64,000 nucleotides of DNA from Mucilaginibacter sp. PAMC 26640 (GTDB lineage Bacteria > Bacteroidota > Bacteroidia > Sphingobacteriales > Sphingobacteriaceae): contig CP014773.1 of NCBI GenBank assembly GCA_001596135.1, positions 4,030,001-4,094,000 of the forward strand. The letters run 5' to 3'. The notes beneath the pieces were generated by a model. It was not told where the DNA came from and ran no database searches. It was given only the letters and a program-made list of their open reading frames with translations. The position numbers were made by a program, and so were the translations under genes. Position 1 is the stretch's first letter. The number at the start of each line of letters is the position of its first letter. Positions 47,421 through 56,228 of this stretch are shown piece after piece.

Positions 47421-48633
47421 GCTATTGAGCAGCCGTTAGACATGACAGTGCCGGAAAATAAGATGATGCTGGCCATTTATCTGACAGCCCCTGAAATTGA
47501 GAATGACAGGCGTGGATTGAATACGTTTTATGGTATTCGAAGGGCAAGAAAAGAAGGACGCTGGCCCGGCCTCGCCCCAGTTGGTTACCTCAACCGTACC
47601 GCAGAAGACGGCAAAAATATATCAGTCCTGACGGAGAACAGGCTAAGTTGATGGAATGGGCATTTAAGGAAATCTCCAAAGGCAAATATTCCACCGAACA
47701 AATATTTAAAAAGTGGTAGAATCAGGTTTGAATTGCAGTAAAAACAATTTTTTAAGGCTCGTTCGCAATCCGATCTATTGCGGTAGAATTCCCATAGCGC
47801 AATATAAAGATGAGGATGCTTTTACTGTTACCGGATTACATAAACCAATCATATCAGAATACTTGTTTTACGAAGTTCAGGATATCTTAGACGGCAACAA
47901 GCGGACGATTAAAACTAAAATTATCACCAATAAACATTTTCCTTTAAAAGGCTTTATTAGTTGTTCAAGGTGTCCCCGAACGCTATGCACAAGCGGTTCA
48001 AAAGGGCGGAGCATGTATTATTACTACTACCACTGTTGCTCAAAATGTGGTTGCAGGTATAAAGCTGATGAGGTTAATAACGAACTTTTACAATTGCTTG
48101 ATCTATATACGCTCAATCCCCGCGCTATTGAGTTGTTTAAAATTGTTATCCTTGACGAATACGCTAATGACACCGTTGGATATAAAGAGTATAAGATTTC
48201 TTTGGCAAAACAGCTTACAGAGTTTAATAACCGACTTTCCAAAGCGCGGGAATTATTATTGGCTGGGGATCTTGACAGTGCCGATTATAAAGGGATAAAA
48301 GCAGATTGTGAGCGGGGAATACTGATTACAGAGGCTCAACTTGCTGAGTTAGGTAAAAATAAGTATACAAAAAGCCAATTAGAGCCCATTATAGACAAAG
48401 CGATAGCAACTTACGCTAATCTAAGTGTAATTTACTGTAAATCAAATGATGAAGAGAAAAGAAGGCTAATTGGTTCGATGTTTCCCGAAAAAATCCCTTT
48501 TGAAAATCTAAAACATCGAACCGCTAAAGTTAATGATAGCTTCCGCCGTATTTACCTGACAAACAAGCAATTATCAAGCAAAAAAAGGGGCAAAAGACTT
48601 CTGAAAATCTCTTGCCCCGTGAAGGGTAAATGA
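47409..48633 (+). pseudogene. Large serine recombinase, truncated and frameshifted
   Basis: The N-terminal catalytic (resolvase) domain is gone: the frame opens at EPQAIEQPLDMTVPENKMML just after TAA at 47406-47408. One base is missing in an A-run near 47620 (GKN should run into YISPDGEQ) and another near 47717 (KKW into VESGLNCS). The rest holds the recombinase domain, the zinc ribbon (CSRCPRTLC, CCSKCGC) and the C-terminal coiled coil. The stop codon lies in the tRNA-His gene. It was probably the integrase of the element. Confidence 0.85.
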
Positions 48634-48699
48634 TGGGGCTCGAACCCACGACCCTCGGTACCACAAACCGATGCTCTAACCAACTGAGCTACATCTACC
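48625..48699 (-). tRNA. tRNA-His (anticodon GTG)
   Basis: 75 nt on the minus strand. Acceptor stem GTAGATG/CATTTAC with an extra G before it and C as discriminator, giving the G-1:C73 pair that marks tRNA-His. Anticodon loop TTTGTGG, D-arm GCTCAGTTGGTTAGAGC, T-loop TTCGAGC. CCA is not encoded. The last 9 bases of a serine-recombinase remnant overlap its 3' end, which suggests an attachment site. Confidence 0.95.
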
Positions 48700-48815
48700 G
48701 TGTTGGGAGTGCAAAAATAGAAATTTTGTTACGTTTTGCAAACCTTTTTTAAAATTACAATCGCCTTACCCTATTTATTTAGAATCGTTCTGCTTAATGG
48801 TTAAATTTGTACATC

Positions 48816-50903
48816 ATGGCAGAGGAACTAGTTGAATTAAACGTTACAGGGATGCATTGCAATAATTGTGCGATGAGCATTCATAAGTTATTGGAAAAGA
48901 AAGGACTGGAAAATATACTGGTTAGCTTTGCTTCCGAAGAAGTGAAATTCAGCACAGCCGACCAGACACTGGTTCCAGGAATTATTAACGATATAGAAAA
49001 TTTAGGTTTTCACGTAGTTGACGATGTTGACACTCATAAAACTATGTTTTATGATAAAGTGGAGAACAAATTTATATTCTGCGCCTTTTTTACCGCTCCC
49101 CTTCTGTTGCATATGTTTTTGCCATGGCATTTTTTGCATCATCCAATTGTTCAATTTGTGCTATGCCTGCCAGTTTTTGTAGTTGGTTGTTTGCATTTCG
49201 GTAAAAGCGCCTGGAGTTCGATAAAGGGCGGAGTGCCTAATATGGATGTGCTGATCTTTATCGGATCCGCCTCCGCTTTTGTTTATAGCCTGGTAGGCAC
49301 TATCCAGGATCTTGGTGAGCATTATTTATTCTATGAAACCTGCGCAACGATAATTACCCTTGTGTTGCTTGGCAATGTATTGGAGAAAAGGTCGGTTAAT
49401 CAAACTACCTCTGCTGTAAAAGATCTGATGAAGTTTCAGCAGGTTAATGCTAATCGGGTAATTAATGGTGTAACGGAAGTTGTTAGTGCCAAAGAGGTGC
49501 AAACAGGCGATATCCTGTTAGTGAATGAAGGCGACCAGGTACCTGTAGATGGAGAGGTTTTAAGCGGCGATGCATTGGTCAACGAAGCCATGATTACCGG
49601 CGAAAGTGTTCCGGTTGCAAAAAAGAAATATGATACAGTCATCGGCGGCACCATATTACAGCAGGGTAATCTCAAAATCATGGCTACCAAGATCGGAAGC
49701 AACAGCACACTGTCGCAGATAATTGATTTGATGAAACGGGCGCAGGCAGCCAAGCCTCCTGTACAAAAACTCGGTGATAAGGTAGCTTCCATTTTTGTCC
49801 CCGTTGTGATTGGCATTGCTGCTTTGACATTTATAATAACATATTTTGCGACCGATGCAGGTATGCAGCGCTCCATGATGAACGCGATAGCTGTGTTGGT
49901 TATTTCTTGTCCATGTGCCATGGGTTTAGCAACCCCCACAGCCGTAATGGTAGGTTTAGGCCGGGCAGCAAAAAATGGCATCCTGATAAAAGGCGGTGAT
50001 ACAATTGAAGCGGTAGCCAATACCAAATTTGTAATATTTGATAAAACGGGAACCCTAACTACGGGTAAATTCAGTATCAAAGATATTAAAGTAGAGCAAG
50101 GGTTGGATCTGGAGTATATCCGCGGGGTAATCATCGCTATCGAAGAGCGCTCCAATCACCCGATAGCAAAATCATTAGTTGCTGAGTTGGCCAGCCATCC
50201 CAAACAAAAAGTGATATTGAAAACGGCGGTGGAAGAAAAAGGGCTCGGTATGCGCGCAGAAGACGTTGAAGGCAACCATTACTTTTTGGGCACTGCCAAG
50301 CTAAACAAAGATGATAACTTTAACCTTGTTCTTTACAAGAACCAGGTATTAGCAGCGCAAATAGCGGTTGAAGACACACTTAAACCTGATGCGTTGCATC
50401 TGGTAAATCAACTGAAAAAAGCAGGGATAACGCCGGTTTTATTAAGCGGAGATAAGGCCAGCAGGTGTGTATCCGTAGCGCAGACATTAGGAATAAAAGA
50501 GGTTCACGCCGAAAAATTACCGGATGAAAAATTAAGCGTGGTTGATATGTACCGCAAAAAAGGCAAAACCATTATGATAGGCGATGGTATTAATGATGCC
50601 CCTGCCCTTACGCAGGCTGATGTGGGTGTATCTATGAATGATGCCAGCCATATCGCAATTCAATCGGCTAAAGTAATTTTGTTGAATACCGATCTGCAAT
50701 CCGTAGTAACTTTTCTGCAGATCAGCAGGCACACCCTGCTAACCATAAAACAAAACCTGTTTTGGGCATTTGCCTATAATATAATTGCTATACCCATTGC
50801 TGCTTTAGGCTTTCTTAACCCTATGGTTGGCGCACTGGCAATGGCATTTAGCGATGTCATCGTAATTGGGAACTCTTTGAGGTTAAAGGTCAAAAAACTT
50901 TAA
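48816..50903 (+). CDS. copA: Copper-type P1B ATPase
   Basis: A 695-aa heavy-metal P-type ATPase that exports Cu(I) or a similar ion. One N-terminal HMA domain (GMHCNNC, C15 and C18), the phosphatase motif TGES (261-264), the membrane CPC (365-367), the phosphorylation site DKTGT (D409), SNHPIA and GDGINDAP are all visible. ATG at 48816 is preferred to the TTG at 48807. TAAATTTG (48802-48809) just upstream is a -7 type match that would give a nearly leaderless mRNA. Confidence 0.93.
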   Translation: MAEELVELNVTGMHCNNCAMSIHKLLEKKGLENILVSFASEEVKFSTADQTLVPGIINDIENLGFHVVDDVDTHKTMFYDKVENKFIFCAFFTAPLLLHMFLPWHFLHHPIVQFVLCLPVFVVGCLHFGKSAWSSIKGGVPNMDVLIFIGSASAFVYSLVGTIQDLGEHYLFYETCATIITLVLLGNVLEKRSVNQTTSAVKDLMKFQQVNANRVINGVTEVVSAKEVQTGDILLVNEGDQVPVDGEVLSGDALVNEAMITGESVPVAKKKYDTVIGGTILQQGNLKIMATKIGSNSTLSQIIDLMKRAQAAKPPVQKLGDKVASIFVPVVIGIAALTFIITYFATDAGMQRSMMNAIAVLVISCPCAMGLATPTAVMVGLGRAAKNGILIKGGDTIEAVANTKFVIFDKTGTLTTGKFSIKDIKVEQGLDLEYIRGVIIAIEERSNHPIAKSLVAELASHPKQKVILKTAVEEKGLGMRAEDVEGNHYFLGTAKLNKDDNFNLVLYKNQVLAAQIAVEDTLKPDALHLVNQLKKAGITPVLLSGDKASRCVSVAQTLGIKEVHAEKLPDEKLSVVDMYRKKGKTIMIGDGINDAPALTQADVGVSMNDASHIAIQSAKVILLNTDLQSVVTFLQISRHTLLTIKQNLFWAFAYNIIAIPIAALGFLNPMVGALAMAFSDVIVIGNSLRLKVKKL

Positions 50904-50938
50904 CCCGTTACTTGATTAACCTGCAATCAGGAATTTAT

Positions 50939-50946
50939 TACTTTTG
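50939..50946 (+). promoter_or_regulatory. -7 element before rnhA
   Basis: TACTTTTG, an exact TAnnTTTG match 24 bp before the ATG; a TTG lies at 50912-50914, a little farther than the ideal spacing. Confidence 0.4.
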
Positions 50947-50970
50947 TCGCCCTTTTAACATTCAGGGTTT

Positions 50971-51432
50971 ATGATAGAAATTTATACTGACGGCGCATCT
51001 AGCGGAAATCCGGGACCGGGTGGTTACGGAGTTATATTACGTTCCGGGCAGCACTATAAAGAGCTTTCCGCCGGTTTTCGAAAGACAACCAATAACCGTA
51101 TGGAGCTTCTTGCTGTTATCAGCGGACTGGAAGCTATCAAAACGCCCAATCAACAAGTAACTATTTTCTCCGATTCGAAATATGTTATAGATGCTATAGA
51201 AAAGCGTTGGGTGAATGGCTGGCTAGCCAAAGGATTCGCAGGTAAAAAAAATAAGGATCTATGGCTGCGCTATCTCAATATTGCTAAAATACACCAAGTT
51301 AAATTTGTGTGGGTTAGGGGCCACAATGGGCATCCCGAAAACGAGCGTTGTGATGTATTAGCTGTAGCTGCAGGCAAACAAAAAGAGCTGCTGATTGATT
51401 CTGTATTTGAAATGGAAGCTGCAAAAGGCTAA
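50971..51432 (+). CDS. rnhA: Ribonuclease HI
   Basis: A 153-aa enzyme that cuts RNA in RNA/DNA hybrids. Catalytic acids D7, E45 and D68 are visible (IYTDGASSGNPG, NNRMELLAV, FSDSKYV), with the fourth Asp in NERCDVLA. Length is typical for RNase HI. Monocistronic with a likely promoter at 50939-50946. Confidence 0.96.
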   Translation: MIEIYTDGASSGNPGPGGYGVILRSGQHYKELSAGFRKTTNNRMELLAVISGLEAIKTPNQQVTIFSDSKYVIDAIEKRWVNGWLAKGFAGKKNKDLWLRYLNIAKIHQVKFVWVRGHNGHPENERCDVLAVAAGKQKELLIDSVFEMEAAKG

Positions 51433-51506
51433 TCTTTAAATTATGGTCAATGGACAAATGCAGTAGCAAGTTTATTGTTAACCGCGATAGCATTTTGACC
51501 AGGAAA

Positions 51507-52001
51507 CTACTTCCCTCCTAGCTCAATTACATCCATCCCGTGAATTTTGTCTCCGGTAATACTAAACCGCAATAATGTTCGCACTTTATGCCAGCCTTGT
51601 TTGCCTGCCGCGCCAGAGTTGAGGTGCAGGCAGCTGATCTTTTTATCATAAATTACTTTTAAGATATGCGAATGCCCGGTAATGAATAACTGTGGTGGGT
51701 TGCTGTAAATTTCAGGTTTCACCAGCGGGCTGTATCTGCCGGGGTAGCCTCCAATATGCGTTATCCAAACATCTACTTCCTCACATTTAAAGCGAAGATA
51801 CTCCGGGTAAGTCTGGCGGATATCTTTATCGTCTATATTACCATAAACCCCTTTGAGAGGTTTAAAAGCCGCAAGTTTTTCTGCTAATTCGAGTGTCCCG
51901 AAATCACCGGCGTGCCAAATCTCGTCGCAACTGTCAAAGTGCTTAAAAACAGCATCATCAAGGTAACTGTGTGTATCGGATATAAGGCCTATTTTGGGCA
52001 T
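51507..52001 (-). CDS. Metallophosphoesterase, YfcE/MJ0936 type
   Basis: A 164-aa calcineurin-like phosphoesterase. Metal-binding motifs are LISDTHSYLDD (D8, H10), GDFGT, GNIDD, ITHIGG and TGHSHI. The YfcE family hydrolyses phosphodiesters; true substrate unknown. Adjacent to and 7 bp after trmN6 on the same strand, probably co-transcribed. Confidence 0.93.
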   Translation of the reverse strand: MPKIGLISDTHSYLDDAVFKHFDSCDEIWHAGDFGTLELAEKLAAFKPLKGVYGNIDDKDIRQTYPEYLRFKCEEVDVWITHIGGYPGRYSPLVKPEIYSNPPQLFITGHSHILKVIYDKKISCLHLNSGAAGKQGWHKVRTLLRFSITGDKIHGMDVIELGGK

Positions 52002-52008
52002 TTTAGAT

Positions 52009-52722
52009 TTAGAAAATTGTTAAAAAGTCTTTTAGTAAGGTTTGATATTCCAAAGTGTAAACTTTCGGTTCATCGTAAATCACAAGTTCACTTTCGCTTG
52101 ATGGCGTAATTTGATAACTCATTGTAATTATCTCCCTGTGCGGCATTGATTCTGCAAAAGATTTTATGACGATACGACCATTCAAATGCAAGTTCATTTG
52201 CGGCAGTAGCTTTTTTACGAGGACCCCTGTTTCCACCGGTAATATCATTGCACAAATACCACGATCCGTTAAATGGCTGCTAATTGCTGAAAGCAGTCGC
52301 TCAAAAAACGGCTCATCAGTGTGTTTAGCCAGGGTCTTCTTTTCGCCGGGAGAAGTTAGAGAATTTAAAAAGAATGGCGGATTGGATACTATGAGATCAT
52401 AGCGAACGGTAGGCAATGTTTCAAAGTAGCTCTCGAAACCAGTGCCAAACATCTTTAACCGATCTGAAAAGGAAGAGGTTTGAAAGTTCCTATTCGCCGT
52501 TATCGCTGCGGCTGCGTCGACTTCCACTGCATCGATGATTGCATTGGAAAATCGTTGCGCCAGCATAAGGGCAATAACACCCGTGCCGGCACCGATATCA
52601 AGGATTCGTTCAGGAAGGTTTGCGGTAGCTAATGCCCCCAGCAAAACGCCGTCAGTATTAACTTTCATGGCGCAATTGCTCTGGTCTACGTTAAATTGCT
52701 TAAACTTAAATATGCCTGCCAA
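52009..52722 (-). CDS. trmN6: tRNA1(Val) A37 N6-methyltransferase
   Basis: A 237-aa Rossmann-fold methyltransferase. SAM-binding motif DIGAGTGVIAL (about 42-52) and catalytic NPPFF (about 114-118) match the YfiC/TrmN6 family, which methylates A37 of tRNA-Val. The FKQFNV opening is also typical. First gene of a pair with the phosphoesterase. Confidence 0.92.
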   Translation of the reverse strand: MAGIFKFKQFNVDQSNCAMKVNTDGVLLGALATANLPERILDIGAGTGVIALMLAQRFSNAIIDAVEVDAAAAITANRNFQTSSFSDRLKMFGTGFESYFETLPTVRYDLIVSNPPFFLNSLTSPGEKKTLAKHTDEPFFERLLSAISSHLTDRGICAMILPVETGVLVKKLLPQMNLHLNGRIVIKSFAESMPHREIITMSYQITPSSESELVIYDEPKVYTLEYQTLLKDFLTIF

Positions 52723-52797
52723 TCCCTGATAATTTACCTTGAATTCCTTAATAATTTGACTACTTTCATGCTGTTAATTTAACGTTCCGGCTTTTTA

Positions 52798-55221
52798 ATG
52801 CAACTGCGTCTACAACAAGTTAAACATCAATTTAAAAAGCCAAAAGTAATTATAATAACGGCGTTTTTATTGGGACTGGGAATATGGTTTGCTTTTTGCC
52901 TGCCAAATCCTTTGTTTAAAACACCTACCTCTTTTGTTATCAACGATGATGCGGGGCAGTTGCTTGGTGCGTCTATCGCGTCCGACGGTCAGTGGCGATT
53001 CCCTTATAATGATAGCGTGCCCACTAAGTTCCGGCAATGCATAATCGCTTTCGAGGATAAACGATTTGAACATCATCCCGGCTTTGACCCCTTTGCATTT
53101 GTTCGGGCTGTCAAACAAAACATTCGCTCCAAAAGGGTGACTAGCGGGGGTAGTACGCTAACCATGCAGGTGATTCGCCTTGCCACGCACCACAAGCGTA
53201 CTATTTTGAATAAGGCAGGTGAAATCTTTATGGCACTGCGGTTGGAATGCGGGTACAGTAAAGATCAAATCATGGCCATGTACGCCAGTAACGCTCCATT
53301 TGGCAGTAATGTTATTGGATTGGATGCCGCCGCCTGGCGATACTTTGGCCGGGGGCCGGATAAACTATCCTGGGGTGAAATGGCCGCTTTAGCGGTGTTA
53401 CCCAACTCCCCGTCGCTGGTTCATCCCGGTAAAAATCGCCATACACTTTTGAAAAAACGCAACCTTTTACTCAACCGGCTTTACAAGCAAGGCATTATCG
53501 ATAGCACCACAGCGAAGCTTGCTGAGTTTGAACCGGTTCCGGAAAAGCCGATACCGTTACCGCAGGCCGCTCCTCACCTGCTGCAAAGATTTAAAGCTGA
53601 AAACAGGAGTAAAGGAAACCAGCTTACCAGGATCAACACCACTCTGAAAGCCAACCTGCAGCAGCAGGTAACCGGCATTTTAGAACGCCATCACCAGGTG
53701 TTGAAAGGCAACGATATCAATAACATAGCGGCAATAGTCCTCGACGTGGAAACCGGGGCAACCCTCGCCTATGCAGGTAATATCTCGCACCGCGAAGACC
53801 CTAATATGGAGAGTGATGTTGACGTTATCGGCGCTCCCAGAAGCCCGGGAAGCACCTTAAAGCCCCTGTTGTACGCATCCATGATGCACGATGGATTAAT
53901 TCTGCCGAACAGCCTGATTCCAGATATGCCAACGCAGATTTCAGGCTATCATCCGGAAAATTTTGATCTGAGCTATGATGGTGTGGTACCTGCTTCTAAC
54001 GCTTTATCGCGCTCATTGAACGTTCCGGCTGTTAAAATGCTTCAGCAATACAAATACGAACGTTTTTACGATATGATGCGAAAGGCGGGCGTGACAACGC
54101 TTACGCAACCTGCAGATCACTATGGCTTGTCCCTGATATTGGGCGGCGGAGAAAATACCCTCTGGGAACTTACCGGTATTTACGCGGATATGGCAAGAGT
54201 GCTTAATCACTACCAAAAATATAACGGGAAGTACGATGCCGCCGATTATCACCACCCTGTATATAAATTACAAACAAAAGAAAAACCCGTACTGGAAAAC
54301 AATGGCTTGCTGGACGCCGGCTCCATATACTACACTTTACAGGCCATGGAGGAGGTGATGCGCCCCGGGGAAGAAATGCTATGGCAACAGTTTAGTTCAA
54401 CGCAGCGCATTGCCTGGAAAACCGGAACCAGTTTTGGTTTCAGAGATGGTTGGGCTATTGGCATTACGCCAAAATACGTGGTGGGTGTTTGGGTAGGCAA
54501 TACCGATGGCGAAGGCAGGCCGGGCTTAACCGGGATCAACACCGCCGCCCCTGCCATGTTTGAGATATTCCGGCAGTTGCCTGCTGCCCGCGACTGGTTC
54601 GATATGCCTATGGGCGAAATGATAAAGATCAGCGTGTGTAAAGAAAGCGGTTACCGGGCGGGGCAGTACTGCACTAATCTTGCAGAAGAATGGGTACCAA
54701 AGCCGGGACTAAAAGCACCTTCATGCCCATGGCACCGGCTGGTACACCTCTCCCCCGATGAACACTACCAGGTCACCGGAAATTGCGAACTACCGGAAAA
54801 TATAGTGAATAAAGGCTGGTTTGTGCTGCCCCCATCAATGGAGTACTATTACAAAACCAAAAACTATCAATACCATGTGTTGCCCGGCTTTAAGCCGGGT
54901 TGTGGCGAGGCAGATTATGGTAACCCTATGGAGCTCATCTATCCAAAAGACAATGCCAAGATCTACGTACCGCTGGAGGTTGATGGGAAACGCGGGAAGG
55001 TGATCTTTAACGCTGCTCACAGACAGCCCGGCATTAAAATTTTCTGGCATTTGGATAACAAGTACGTAGCCGAAACTTCAACTTTTCACCAGGTTGCGTT
55101 GAGTCCATCTCCAGGTAAGCATAAATTAACCCTGGTTGATGCCGAAGGGAATAATCTTGTGATCTATTTTGAAATTTTAGATAAAAACAATCAGCGCAAA
55201 ACAGATTTAAAAAGCCAATAA
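52798..55221 (+). CDS. pbpC: Penicillin-binding protein 1C
   Basis: An 807-aa bifunctional peptidoglycan synthase anchored by one N-terminal membrane segment (IIITAFLLGLGIWFAFCLP). The GT51 transglycosylase domain is at about 60-240 (FEDKRFEHHPGFD). The transpeptidase domain has the Ser motif SPGSTLKP, the SRSLN motif and KTGTS. The last ~90 residues are the PBP1C C-terminal domain. All catalytic residues are present. Confidence 0.95.
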   Translation: MQLRLQQVKHQFKKPKVIIITAFLLGLGIWFAFCLPNPLFKTPTSFVINDDAGQLLGASIASDGQWRFPYNDSVPTKFRQCIIAFEDKRFEHHPGFDPFAFVRAVKQNIRSKRVTSGGSTLTMQVIRLATHHKRTILNKAGEIFMALRLECGYSKDQIMAMYASNAPFGSNVIGLDAAAWRYFGRGPDKLSWGEMAALAVLPNSPSLVHPGKNRHTLLKKRNLLLNRLYKQGIIDSTTAKLAEFEPVPEKPIPLPQAAPHLLQRFKAENRSKGNQLTRINTTLKANLQQQVTGILERHHQVLKGNDINNIAAIVLDVETGATLAYAGNISHREDPNMESDVDVIGAPRSPGSTLKPLLYASMMHDGLILPNSLIPDMPTQISGYHPENFDLSYDGVVPASNALSRSLNVPAVKMLQQYKYERFYDMMRKAGVTTLTQPADHYGLSLILGGGENTLWELTGIYADMARVLNHYQKYNGKYDAADYHHPVYKLQTKEKPVLENNGLLDAGSIYYTLQAMEEVMRPGEEMLWQQFSSTQRIAWKTGTSFGFRDGWAIGITPKYVVGVWVGNTDGEGRPGLTGINTAAPAMFEIFRQLPAARDWFDMPMGEMIKISVCKESGYRAGQYCTNLAEEWVPKPGLKAPSCPWHRLVHLSPDEHYQVTGNCELPENIVNKGWFVLPPSMEYYYKTKNYQYHVLPGFKPGCGEADYGNPMELIYPKDNAKIYVPLEVDGKRGKVIFNAAHRQPGIKIFWHLDNKYVAETSTFHQVALSPSPGKHKLTLVDAEGNNLVIYFEILDKNNQRKTDLKSQ

Positions 55222-55355
55222 CAGAGTAAGTACAAAATTTGCAACGCAAGTGAGTTTTGAAAATCAATAGTCAGCTATTGATCCAACAAGTAGTAGCAAC
55301 TTCGTGACTTTACACGAATTAATATTATCTACATTAGTTTCCAAATCAAAAACCC

Positions 55356-56063
55356 ATGCTTGAACAATATGACCTTGGTAACCTGATGGTATTGGACATA
55401 GAAACCGTACCGCAATATGCAACCCACGCAGAAGTACCCGAACATATGCAGGAGTTATGGGCGCATAAAACCCGGTTGCAGCGCAATGAGGCTACAGGCG
55501 AAGAATTTTATGAACGGGCCGGAATCTGGGCGGAGTTTGGTAAGATCGTCTGCATCTCAGTGGGCATCTTTTTAAATGGAAAACGTACGGCTCTCCGTGT
55601 TAAATCATTTGCAGGGCACGAGGAAAAGGAACTGCTGGAAGATTTCAGCAAGATGCTGAGCAGTCAACCAGCGAGTATTATACTCTGCGCTCATAATGGC
55701 AAAGAGTTCGATTTTCCCTACATCTGCCGCCGGATGCTCATCAATGGCGTACAGTTCCCTCCCCATTTGCATATAGCAGGTAAAAAGCCATGGGAGATCA
55801 ACCACCTCGATACCATGGAACTCTGGAAATTCGGCGATTATAAAAATTATACTTCGCTAAACCTGCTCACCGCTATCTTCAATATTCCAACCTCAAAAGA
55901 CGATATTGATGGCAGCCAGGTAGGCTATGTTTATTGGGTGGAAGATGATCTGCCCCGTATCTGTACCTATTGCCAAAAGGATGTGATTGCCACGGCGCAA
56001 CTTATCAGGCGCTACCGTGGCGAAGCATTGGTTGAAGAAGAATGTATTACAATTGTGGGCTGA
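55356..56063 (+). CDS. Predicted 3'-5' exonuclease, PolB-like
   Basis: A 235-aa DnaQ/PolB-type exonuclease. The DEDD residues are visible: DIE in VLDIETVP (Exo I), HNGKEFDFP (Exo II) and YCQKDVIA (Exo III). This small family acts on single-stranded DNA ends; cellular role not established. Single gene. Confidence 0.9.
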   Translation: MLEQYDLGNLMVLDIETVPQYATHAEVPEHMQELWAHKTRLQRNEATGEEFYERAGIWAEFGKIVCISVGIFLNGKRTALRVKSFAGHEEKELLEDFSKMLSSQPASIILCAHNGKEFDFPYICRRMLINGVQFPPHLHIAGKKPWEINHLDTMELWKFGDYKNYTSLNLLTAIFNIPTSKDDIDGSQVGYVYWVEDDLPRICTYCQKDVIATAQLIRRYRGEALVEEECITIVG

Positions 56064-56083
56064 GCGAGACGATTAAAGCTTTT

Positions 56084-56106
56084 AAAATCGTATTATCTAC
56101 GATTTT
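56084..56106 (+). terminator. Possible intrinsic terminator after the exonuclease
   Basis: Perfect 9-bp stem AAAATCGTA/TACGATTTT with a 5-nt loop, ending in T residues, 20 bp after the stop. A/T-rich, so stability is modest. Confidence 0.45.
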
Positions 56107-56228
56107 TAGATCAAATCAGGGTTAACTCAACTTAATCTAATTCAATGTTTAACTTTTTAAATTAACTGATTGTCAACACATTAAAACTATCTATCAATCA
56201 CCATGTCAACTCTTATTATTTATGGGAT

